Assembly (NCBI GenBank): GCA_023427085.1 | Contig: JAEZBO010000267.1 | Span: 35,208-99,207 of the forward strand | DNA length: 64,000 bases | Origin: Pseudomonadota bacterium | GTDB taxonomy: Bacteria > Pseudomonadota > Gammaproteobacteria > Burkholderiales > Burkholderiaceae_B | Direction: 5' to 3' | Shown here: positions 57,362 to 64,000 of the stretch, in pieces | How the letters are laid out: the number at the start of each line of letters is the position of its first letter | Position numbering within the stretch: position 1 is the stretch's first letter | Notes under the pieces: generated by a model | The model's database searches: none | The model's input: only the letters and a program-made list of their open reading frames with translations | What the model was told of the DNA's origin: nothing | Made by a program: the position numbers and the translations under genes

Positions 57362-58758
57362 GATCGCTGTTCTGGCGCTACTTCTTCACGTTCTGGCTGG
57401 CGGCGGCGATCGTCGTCAGCGCCGCGGTGTCGCTGACGGCCGGCATCGCGTGGCAGCGCGTCAACTCGCTCGATGGCTTGAGCGCGGCCAGCCTGACCCG
57501 CGACGCCCAGCTGCTGGGCCGCAACATCGACCAGCACGCGCTGCGCCTGTGGGTCGACGCCGTGCAAGAGCGCTATTCGGCGCTGCGCATCTACATCGTC
57601 TATCGCGACGGCCGGGACATCCTGACCCGGGTCGTGCCCGAACGCGTCGCGGCCAAGCTGCGCGTCTACCGAGAGGCGCGCGACGCGGGCACCGTGCCGC
57701 AGGCGGCCTACCAGGGCGTGCTGCCCGAGAGCGATGCCGGGCAGGTGTCGTGGTGGGACCCGCAGACCATCACGCTGGCCACCGGCGAGACGCTGTACAT
57801 GGCGTTCCTGCCCTACGACTCCTTGCAATGGGAGCGCCTGAGCCAGTGGCAGCTGGCGCTGCTGCTGGGCCTGGTGGCGCTGGTGCTGACCGCGCCGCTG
57901 TGCTGGGCGTTGTCGCGCGGCGTGACCGGGCCGGTGCGCCACATGACCGATGCCGCGCGTGCGCTGGCCGATGGCCGGCTCGACACCCGCACGCCGGCCG
58001 CGCTGGCGCGCCGGCCCGACGAACTGGGCCAGTTGGCGCGTGACTTCGACACCATGGCCGCGCGCATGCAGGACATGGTCGCCTCGCAGGAAAACCTGCT
58101 GCGCAACGTCGCGCACGAGCTGCGTTCGCCGCTGGCGCGCCTGATGCTGGCGCTCGAACTGGCGCGCCGCCAGGACGCCACGCTGGACCGGCAGCTCGAT
58201 CGTATCGAGCGCGAGGGCCTGCGGCTGGACCTGCTGGTCGGCCATACGCTGCAACTGGCGCGGCTGGGCGCGGCGGCGCCCGCGGCCGAGACGGTCGATC
58301 TGGCCGCGCTGGTCGATCAGGTGGTGCAGGACGGCCGTTTCGAAGCGCAAGCGCGCGGCATCCAGATCGTCTGGCGGCGGCCGGCCGCCATGCCGATGCG
58401 CGGCGAGCCGCACAGCCTGACCAGCGCCGTCGAGAACGTGCTGCGCAACGCGATCCGTCACACCGAGGAAGCGCAGCCGATCACGGTGTCGCTGCGCGAA
58501 GAGGGCGACGAGCGTGTCATCGACATCATCGACGGCGGCCCGGGCGTGCCCGAGGCCGACCTGGCCCGCATCTTCGAGCCCTTCTATCGGGTGCGCGAAG
58601 GCCGGCCGCCCGGCAAGCCCGACGGCGCCGGGCTGGGGCTGAGCATCGTCGCGGCCAGCGTGCGCCGCCACGGCGGCACGCTGCGCGCGCAAAACCGTTC
58701 GGCCCAGGGCTCGCTGCACGTCAGCCTGCGGCTGCCGCGCCTGGGGCTGCCGGGCTGA
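57358..58758 (+). CDS. Sensor histidine kinase (CpxA/EnvZ-like)
   Basis: The 466-residue kinase has an N-terminal helix (residues ~8-30), a periplasmic domain (~31-160), a second helix (~168-190), a HAMP domain (RGVTGPVRHMTDAARALADGRLDTR), the H box NVAHELRSPLARL with the phospho-His near residue 254, and a catalytic domain (N box NVLRNAIRHTEEA, G boxes DGGPGVPE and GAGLGLSI). It overlaps its regulator by 4 bp, so it is its partner. The signal is unknown; closeness to an iron operon hints at envelope or metal stress. It ends 7 bp from the convergent gspF gene. Confidence 0.92.
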   Translation: MRSLFWRYFFTFWLAAAIVVSAAVSLTAGIAWQRVNSLDGLSAASLTRDAQLLGRNIDQHALRLWVDAVQERYSALRIYIVYRDGRDILTRVVPERVAAKLRVYREARDAGTVPQAAYQGVLPESDAGQVSWWDPQTITLATGETLYMAFLPYDSLQWERLSQWQLALLLGLVALVLTAPLCWALSRGVTGPVRHMTDAARALADGRLDTRTPAALARRPDELGQLARDFDTMAARMQDMVASQENLLRNVAHELRSPLARLMLALELARRQDATLDRQLDRIEREGLRLDLLVGHTLQLARLGAAAPAAETVDLAALVDQVVQDGRFEAQARGIQIVWRRPAAMPMRGEPHSLTSAVENVLRNAIRHTEEAQPITVSLREEGDERVIDIIDGGPGVPEADLARIFEPFYRVREGRPPGKPDGAGLGLSIVAASVRRHGGTLRAQNRSAQGSLHVSLRLPRLGLPG

Positions 58759-58765
58759 ACCGGGC

Positions 58766-59980
58766 TCAGGCGATCATCTGGTTCATCTGGATGATCGGCA
58801 TCATCACGGCCAGCACGATGACCAGCACCACGCCGCCCATGATCAGGATCATCATCGGCTCGAGCAGCGCGGTCATCGCCATGGCGCGCCGTTCGAGGTC
58901 GCGCGACAGCGTGGTCGCGGCGCGTTCGAGCATGGGCGGCAGGTCGCCGGTGCGTTCGCCGCTGGCGATCAGGTGGATCAGCAGCGGCGGGAACACCTTT
59001 TGCGCCTGCAGCGAGGCCGCCAGCGCCGCGCCTTCGCGCACCCGCGCGCTGGCATCGGCCACGCCGCTGCGCAGCCTGTCGTTGGTCAGCGTCTGCGCGG
59101 CCGCGTCGAGTGCGCGCAGCAGCGACACGCCGCTGCTGGACAGGATCGCCAGCGTCGACGCGAAACGCGCGGCATTCACGCCCAGCGCGAAGCGGCCGGC
59201 CACCGGCAGCCGCAGGATGCGCGCATGCCAGGCCAGCCGCGCGGCCGGCGCGCGCAGGTGCAGCCGCCACATGACGACCGCGGCGGCCAGCGCCAGCCCG
59301 GCGATCAGGCCCCAGTCGCGCACCAGCGCGCTGGCCACCAGCATGATGCGGGTGATCAGCGGCAGTTGCTGCTGGGTGTGGCTGAACGCGCCGACCACCT
59401 GCGGCACCACGTAGCCCAGCAGGAAGAACACGATGCAGACCGAGACCGCCGCCACGATGGCCGGATAGATGAAGGCGGTCAGCACCTTGCCGCGCAGCGC
59501 GTTGCGCTCTTCGATGTAGTCGGCGAGTTTTTCCATCACCAGCGCCAGGTCGCCGGACTCTTCGCCGGCCGCGACCAGCGCGCGGTAGATGGCCGGAAAG
59601 TCGCGCGGGCGCGCGGCCAGCGCGTCCTGCAGCCGGTGGCCGGCGCGCACGTCGGCGCGCACGGCCGCCAGCGCGTGGGCGATGTGGCGTTTTTCAGCCT
59701 GCTCCAGCGTGGCGCTCAGCGCCGCGTCCAGCGACAGCCCGGCCGCCAGCAGGCCGGCCATCTGCCGGGTCAGCCAGCCCAGGTCCAGGTCCGACAGCTT
59801 GGGCGACAGGCGCAGCGCGAGACCGCCGTCGCCACGCGCGCGGCCGGTTTCCCGGACCACCAGCGGCACCAGGCCGCGCGCGCGCAGGATGCTGCGCGCG
59901 CCGCGGTCCGAGTCGGCGTCGACCAGGCCGCGCTCGAGCTTGCCGGTGGCGTCGGAGGCTTCGAATTGATAAGAGGGCAT
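58766..59980 (-). CDS. gspF: Type II secretion inner-membrane platform protein GspF
   Basis: The 404-residue protein has two F domains (residues ~68-190 and ~270-395), three membrane helices, and typical GspF segments such as MAGLLAAGLSLDAALSATLEQAEK, NALRGKVLTAFIYPAIVAAVSVCIVFFLLGYVVPQV and IASGERTGDLPPMLERAATTLSRDLERRAMAMTALLEPMMILIMGGVVLVIVLAVMMPI. Length is as expected. It is 11 bp after gspE in a D-E-F order common to Burkholderiales type II secretion. The ATG at 59980 (MPSYQFEASDATGK) is the conserved start. Confidence 0.95.
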   Translation of the reverse strand: MPSYQFEASDATGKLERGLVDADSDRGARSILRARGLVPLVVRETGRARGDGGLALRLSPKLSDLDLGWLTRQMAGLLAAGLSLDAALSATLEQAEKRHIAHALAAVRADVRAGHRLQDALAARPRDFPAIYRALVAAGEESGDLALVMEKLADYIEERNALRGKVLTAFIYPAIVAAVSVCIVFFLLGYVVPQVVGAFSHTQQQLPLITRIMLVASALVRDWGLIAGLALAAAVVMWRLHLRAPAARLAWHARILRLPVAGRFALGVNAARFASTLAILSSSGVSLLRALDAAAQTLTNDRLRSGVADASARVREGAALAASLQAQKVFPPLLIHLIASGERTGDLPPMLERAATTLSRDLERRAMAMTALLEPMMILIMGGVVLVIVLAVMMPIIQMNQMIA

Positions 59981-59991
59981 GCGGGCTCGCT

Positions 59992-61413
59992 TCAGGCGTC
60001 GCGGGTGGCGCGCAGGATTTCCTCCGGCGCGGTCAGGCCTTGCGCGACCCAGCGCTGGCCGTCCTCGCGCAAGGTGCGCATGCCGGCCTGGCGGGCGGCG
60101 GCGCGGATCGCCGGCTCGCCGGCGTCGGCGTGCACCAGCGTGCGGATGCCCTCGTCGACGACGAACAGTTCGTGGATGCCGGTGCGGCCGGCGTAGCCGG
60201 TGTGATTGCAATGCTCGCAGCCGACCGCGCGCCACGAAGGCTGGCCGTCCTGGCCGGTGGCCGGCACGCGGCAGTGCGCGCACAGCTTGCGCACCAGCCG
60301 CTGCGCCAGCACGCCCAGCAGCGAGGACGACAGCAGGAAGGGCTCGACGCCCATGTCGGTCAGCCGCGTCAGCGCCGAGACCGAATCGTTGGTGTGCAGC
60401 GTGGCCAGCACCAGGTGGCCGGTCAGCGAGGCCTGCACGGCGATCTGCGCGGTCTCCAGATCGCGGATCTCGCCGATCATGATGATGTCCGGGTCCTGGC
60501 GCAGGATGGCGCGCAGCGCCGCCGCGAACGACATGTCGATGCGGGCGTTGACCTGCGTCTGGCCGATGCCGGGCAGGTCGTATTCGATCGGGTCCTCGAC
60601 CGTCAGGATGTTCGAGGTCGACGAATCGAGCCGCGACAGCGCGGCGTACAGCGTGGTGGTCTTGCCGCTGCCGGTCGGGCCGGTCACCAGCACGATGCCG
60701 TGCGGCTGGCGCAGCAGGCGGTCCAGCTCGGCCAGCAGGTCCGGCGCCATGCCCAGCTTTTCGAGTTGCAGACGGCCCGCTTCCTTGTCGAGCAGCCGCA
60801 GCACCGCGCGTTCGCCATGGCCGGTGGGCAGCGTCGAGACCCGCACGTCGATCGGCCGCCCGCCCACGCGCAGCGCGATGCGGCCGTCCTGCGGCAGGCG
60901 TTTTTCGGCGATGTCCAGGTTCGCCATGATCTTGATCCGCGAGATCAGTGCGTTGTGCAGCGCCCGGCGCGGCGAGACCACGTCGCGCAGCGTGCCGTCG
61001 ACGCGGTAGCGCACCACCGAATGGGTCTCGAAGGCCTCGATGTGGATGTCGCTGGCGCCATCGCGCGCGGCCTGCGTGAACAGCGCGTTGATCATCCGGA
61101 TGATCGGCGCGTCGTCCTGCGTATCGAGCAGGTCCTCGACCTCGGGCATGTCCTGCATCAGCCGGTCCAGGTCGATCTCGTTCTGCGCGGTGTCCATCAC
61201 CGTGGCGGCATCGCCGTTGCCGGCGTAGGCCGCCGCCAGCAGCGTCTCGAGTTCGTCGTCAGGCACTTCGCGCAGCTGCGCCAGCGGATGGCAGCGCAGC
61301 GCCTCGGCACGGGCCCAGGCCGGCGTGCGTGCGCTGACGGTCAGCCAGACGCCGTCGGAACCCTGGTTCAGCAGCGCGCGCTGCGCGCGCGCCCAGGCGT
61401 AAGGGAGCGCCAT
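59992..61413 (-). CDS. gspE: Type II secretion ATPase GspE
   Basis: GspE is the cytoplasmic ATPase that drives type II secretion. The 473-residue protein has an N-terminal domain (~1-110), the ATPase core with Walker A GPTGSGKTTT (~residue 240), Asp box SNILTVEDPIEY, Walker B DIIMIGEIRDLETAQIAVQAS and His box LATLHTND, and a tetracysteine zinc motif (CAHC and CEHC, residues ~394-420). The ATG at 61413 overlaps the gspD stop by 1 bp. It is shorter at the N-terminus than the ~500-residue norm. Confidence 0.96.
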   Translation of the reverse strand: MALPYAWARAQRALLNQGSDGVWLTVSARTPAWARAEALRCHPLAQLREVPDDELETLLAAAYAGNGDAATVMDTAQNEIDLDRLMQDMPEVEDLLDTQDDAPIIRMINALFTQAARDGASDIHIEAFETHSVVRYRVDGTLRDVVSPRRALHNALISRIKIMANLDIAEKRLPQDGRIALRVGGRPIDVRVSTLPTGHGERAVLRLLDKEAGRLQLEKLGMAPDLLAELDRLLRQPHGIVLVTGPTGSGKTTTLYAALSRLDSSTSNILTVEDPIEYDLPGIGQTQVNARIDMSFAAALRAILRQDPDIIMIGEIRDLETAQIAVQASLTGHLVLATLHTNDSVSALTRLTDMGVEPFLLSSSLLGVLAQRLVRKLCAHCRVPATGQDGQPSWRAVGCEHCNHTGYAGRTGIHELFVVDEGIRTLVHADAGEPAIRAAARQAGMRTLREDGQRWVAQGLTAPEEILRATRDA

Positions 61414-64000
61414 CACAACGGCCGGGCCTGGTAGCCCAGGCCGCCCAGTAGCGCGCGCGCCGCGTCGACCGAGTCGCCGCGCGCCACGCGGGTGCGCACC
61501 AGCGTCGCGGTGCCGCCCGGGGCCAGCTGGGTGTAGGCGGTCAGGCCGGTGGCGCGGATGCGGCGCACGATGGTGTCGGCTTCGGCCTGCGTGGCGACGC
61601 TGGTGATTTCCAGCGTGACCGCCGGGTCGTCGCGCGAGCCGTCCTGCGCAGCCTGGCTGGCGAACCGCGGCGGGCTGCCGGCCGGCGCCGCGATCTCCGG
61701 CGCGGGCGGCGGGGCCGCGTGCAGCTCGGTGGTCGTCCGGGTCGCCGGCGGCGTGCCGTGGCGCAGCGTCTGCTGCTGGTTCTCGGGCCGCAGGTCGAGG
61801 GCCTGCGGATCGCGCGGCGGCTGCGGCCGCGGCGCGTCGGGCAGCGGTTGGCCGGCGGCGTCCAGGCCCGGCAGCAGCGGCGTGTCGGTATCGGGCAGCG
61901 CCCAGTGCGGGCTCGGCCGCGCGTTGTCCTGGATGCGGCGCATGTAGTCGTAGCGGTCCAGCGACACCCGGCTGCTGTCGCCGCCGGTGCGCACGATATG
62001 CGGCCGCAGAAAGATCATCAGGTTGGTCTTGGTGCGCTGGCGGCGGTCGTAGCGGAACAGGTTGCCGATGATCGGGATGCTGCCCAGCAGCGGCACCGAC
62101 TGCGTGCTGTCGCCGCTGCTGTCCTCGAGCAGGCCGCCCAGCACCAGGATCTGGCCGTTGTCGACCAGCACGCTGGTCTCGAGCGCGCGCTTGCGGGTGA
62201 TGATGCCGGCGGCGGTGGTGCTGGCCTCGTCGATGCTGCTGACCTCCTGGTAAAGATCGAGCTTGATGGTGCCGCCCTCGGAGATCTGCGGGCGCAGCCG
62301 CAGCGTCAGGCCGACGTCCTCGCGTTCGATGGTCTGGAAGGGATTGCCGGCGCCGTCGCCCGAGTTGGTCACGTACGAGCCGGTGACGAACGGCACGGTG
62401 CGGCCGACCACGATGCTGGCCTGTTCGTTGTCCAGCGTCATCAGGTTGGGCGTGGACAGCAGGTTGGTGCCCGAGACCCGTTGCAGCGCACTGGCCAGCA
62501 GGCCCAGGTTGACGATCTCCTGGCCCAGCACGTTGACGGTGCCGCGCACGATGCCCAGGCTCAGGCCGCCGGCCAGCGCGTCCAGCGTGGTGGCGGCGTT
62601 CGGGTTCAGGTTGCTGCCGCCGAAGTTCTGGCCGCCGATGAACGAGGTGCCACTGCCGTCGAGGCCGCCGCCGCCGGTCATCCACTGGATGCCGAACTCG
62701 GCCGCGTTCTCGCTGGTGACCTCGACGATCAGGCTTTCGACCAGCACCTGGGCGCGGCGCTGGTCGAGCTGGTCGATGACCTCGCGCAGGCTGCGGTAGA
62801 GCGGCTCGGGGGCCGAGATGATCAGCGTGTTGGTGGTCGGGTCGGCCTGCACGGTCGCGCCGCCGGCCGAGAACGCCACGGCCTGGTTGCCCGAGGCCGC
62901 GCCGCTGCCGCCCAGCGTGCCGCTGCCGCCGGCGCCGCCGATCGAGCCGGCGTTCTCGTCGCCGCTGAGCAGGCTGCGGTTGCTGCCCGAGCTGCCCATG
63001 CCGCTCTGGCCAAGGCCGCCCTGCATGCCGCCGCCCAGCGCGCCGCCGCCCGACAGGCCGGCGCCGCTGTCCGATTGGGCGTTGCTCTGGCCGGTCAATG
63101 TGCCGCGCAGCACCTCGGCCAGCTTGACCGCCTGGGCATTGCGCAGATAGACCACGTGCAGGTTGCCGGGACGGCTGTTGGGGCTGTCCATGCGCTGCAC
63201 CAGGTCGCGCGCCAGCTGCGCGCGCGAGGGGCTGCTGGCGCGCACCAGCACGCTGTTGCTGCGCGGATCGGCGATCACCGTGACGCGCTGCGTGGCGTCG
63301 GCCTGCGCGCCCTGGGCACCGTCCAGCAATTGGCCGACCAGCACCGCGATGTCGGTGGCGACCGCGTGGCGCACCGGGATGATGTCGGCGCTCAGCGAGG
63401 CCGGCGTGTCGATGCCGGCGATCACCTGGGCGATGCGCGCCATGTTGTCGGCGTAGTCGGTGACCACCAGCGTGTTGTTGTTCGGATAGGCGTTGATCGG
63501 GTTGGATGGCGCGATCATCGGCCGCAGCACCGGCACCAGGTTGGCGGCGTTTTCATAACGCAGCGTGAACACGCGGGTGACCAGGCCGCTGCCCGAGGCG
63601 CCGCCACCGGCATCGGTGACCACGCCGCCCAGCAGCTTGGCGTCGGCTTCGGGCACGACCCGGCTGATGCCGCCCGATTCGGCGATCGCAAAACCCTGCA
63701 TGCGCAGCGCGCCGACCAGCATCTGGAAAGCCGTGGCGGCATCGACCGGGGCTTCGGACACCAGCGTCAGCTGGCCCTTGACGCGCGGATCGACGATGAA
63801 GTTGCGGCCGGTGAAGCGCGCCAGCGCGCGCACCACGGCGGCCAGGTCGGCCTCGACGAAATTCAGGCTGACCCGTTCGCCGCCCGCCGCGCCATTGGCT
63901 GCGGCGGTATTGCCGGGCGGCAGCGCCGCGCCGGACGCTCGCGGTTCGGCACGCATGCGGATCGGGCCCAGGTCGCGCGGCGGCGCGGCTGGCGTCGGTG
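61413..64000 (-). CDS. gspD: Type II secretion outer-membrane secretin GspD with SPOR-like tail (5' end outside window)
   Basis: GspD makes the outer-membrane pore of type II secretion. The frame remains open to the window edge, so the true start with its signal peptide lies beyond; an ATG at 63956 is internal. About 861 residues are present: N0 (SLNFVEADLAAVVRALARFTGRNFIVDPRVKG), N1-N3 (with a long Gly/Ser loop near residues ~285-350), the secretin domain (VLVESLIVEVTSENAAEFGIQW, TPNLMTLDNEQASIVVGRTVPF, VLVDNGQILVLGGLLED, VPLLGSIPIIGNLFR), then a Pro-rich linker and a ~75-residue SPOR-like domain (VTLEITSVATQAEADTIVRRIRATGLTAY, RVARGDSVDAARALLGGLGYQ). Normal GspD has no such tail. Confidence 0.94.
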   Translation of the reverse strand, partial: PTPAAPPRDLGPIRMRAEPRASGAALPPGNTAAANGAAGGERVSLNFVEADLAAVVRALARFTGRNFIVDPRVKGQLTLVSEAPVDAATAFQMLVGALRMQGFAIAESGGISRVVPEADAKLLGGVVTDAGGGASGSGLVTRVFTLRYENAANLVPVLRPMIAPSNPINAYPNNNTLVVTDYADNMARIAQVIAGIDTPASLSADIIPVRHAVATDIAVLVGQLLDGAQGAQADATQRVTVIADPRSNSVLVRASSPSRAQLARDLVQRMDSPNSRPGNLHVVYLRNAQAVKLAEVLRGTLTGQSNAQSDSGAGLSGGGALGGGMQGGLGQSGMGSSGSNRSLLSGDENAGSIGGAGGSGTLGGSGAASGNQAVAFSAGGATVQADPTTNTLIISAPEPLYRSLREVIDQLDQRRAQVLVESLIVEVTSENAAEFGIQWMTGGGGLDGSGTSFIGGQNFGGSNLNPNAATTLDALAGGLSLGIVRGTVNVLGQEIVNLGLLASALQRVSGTNLLSTPNLMTLDNEQASIVVGRTVPFVTGSYVTNSGDGAGNPFQTIEREDVGLTLRLRPQISEGGTIKLDLYQEVSSIDEASTTAAGIITRKRALETSVLVDNGQILVLGGLLEDSSGDSTQSVPLLGSIPIIGNLFRYDRRQRTKTNLMIFLRPHIVRTGGDSSRVSLDRYDYMRRIQDNARPSPHWALPDTDTPLLPGLDAAGQPLPDAPRPQPPRDPQALDLRPENQQQTLRHGTPPATRTTTELHAAPPPAPEIAAPAGSPPRFASQAAQDGSRDDPAVTLEITSVATQAEADTIVRRIRATGLTAYTQLAPGGTATLVRTRVARGDSVDAARALLGGLGYQARPL

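Noticed and set aside
59992..62685. An 897-residue GspE fused to an upstream domain
   Set aside because: The extra 424 residues overlap gspD in another frame and are Arg/Pro/Gln-rich shadow sequence. The conserved GspE start is at 61413.
61413..63956. Full-length GspD starting at the ATG at 63956
   Set aside because: The frame is open to the window edge and no signal peptide follows that ATG, so the gene must start beyond the window.

Overview
The window is a dense, GC-rich stretch of bacterial chromosome (roughly two thirds G+C by eye). Gene content points to a Burkholderiales betaproteobacterium, probably close to the Alcaligenaceae (Bordetella/Achromobacter-like): hemCDXY, a class of Ppa, tandem TerC proteins, a cyo quinol oxidase operon joined to SURF1 and a RegBA redox system, and a short Tad pilus cluster. 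No tRNA, rRNA, CRISPR array, transposase or phage gene was seen. Both window edges cut a gene: metE on the left and gspD on the right.

Layout. 1-12.6 kb is core metabolism on the + strand: the 3' part of metE, a DUF2889 protein, sucCD, two TerC membrane proteins, a 40-residue membrane peptide, hemC-hemD-hemX-hemY, ppa and an FAH-family hydrolase. 12.1-13.5 kb holds three small genes of unknown function. 13.7-23.6 kb is a compact Tad/Flp-type pilus operon with overlapping start and stop codons: Flp-like pilin, TadG-like, TadE-like, an unknown protein, CpaB, CpaC secretin, CpaF/TadA ATPase with an N-terminal FHA domain, TadB, TadC and a DUF192 protein. It carries no TadZ and no prepilin peptidase. 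23.6-34.2 kb is on the - strand: a BPSS1780-like membrane protein with a heptapeptide-repeat tail, homoserine kinase, a FUSC-type membrane protein, RegA, RegB, SURF1 and CyoDCBA.

34.4-43.7 kb is accessory metabolism and signalling: an MFS transporter, a DUF1488-like protein, a Tat-exported amidohydrolase, a VOC protein, an SDR, an alpha/beta hydrolase, a LysR/EamA divergent pair and a CSS-EAL phosphodiesterase. 43.9-48.9 kb carries a clear TPP riboswitch in front of an SDR, a DszA/NtaA-type flavin monooxygenase and an AlkD-like protein. These diverge from a sodium:solute symporter, and the two promoters overlap. 48.9-52.0 kb is a LysR regulator divergent from a 2-hydroxychromene-2-carboxylate isomerase and an MFS transporter. 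52.15-52.70 kb, between convergent genes, is a large structured inverted repeat: two long hairpins flank a cloverleaf-like core. 52.7-56.5 kb is a ferric-siderophore-type ABC importer behind a Fur-like box. It diverges from an OmpR/histidine-kinase pair, followed by convergent type II secretion genes gspF-gspE-gspD, with an SPOR-like tail on GspD.

The two most interesting items are (1) the TPP-riboswitch operon of redox enzymes plus a divergent transporter, which has no thi gene and looks like an uncharacterised thiamine-linked salvage or catabolic pathway, and (2) the ~545-bp palindromic element, whose two halves keep the same hairpin positions while some stem sequences differ.
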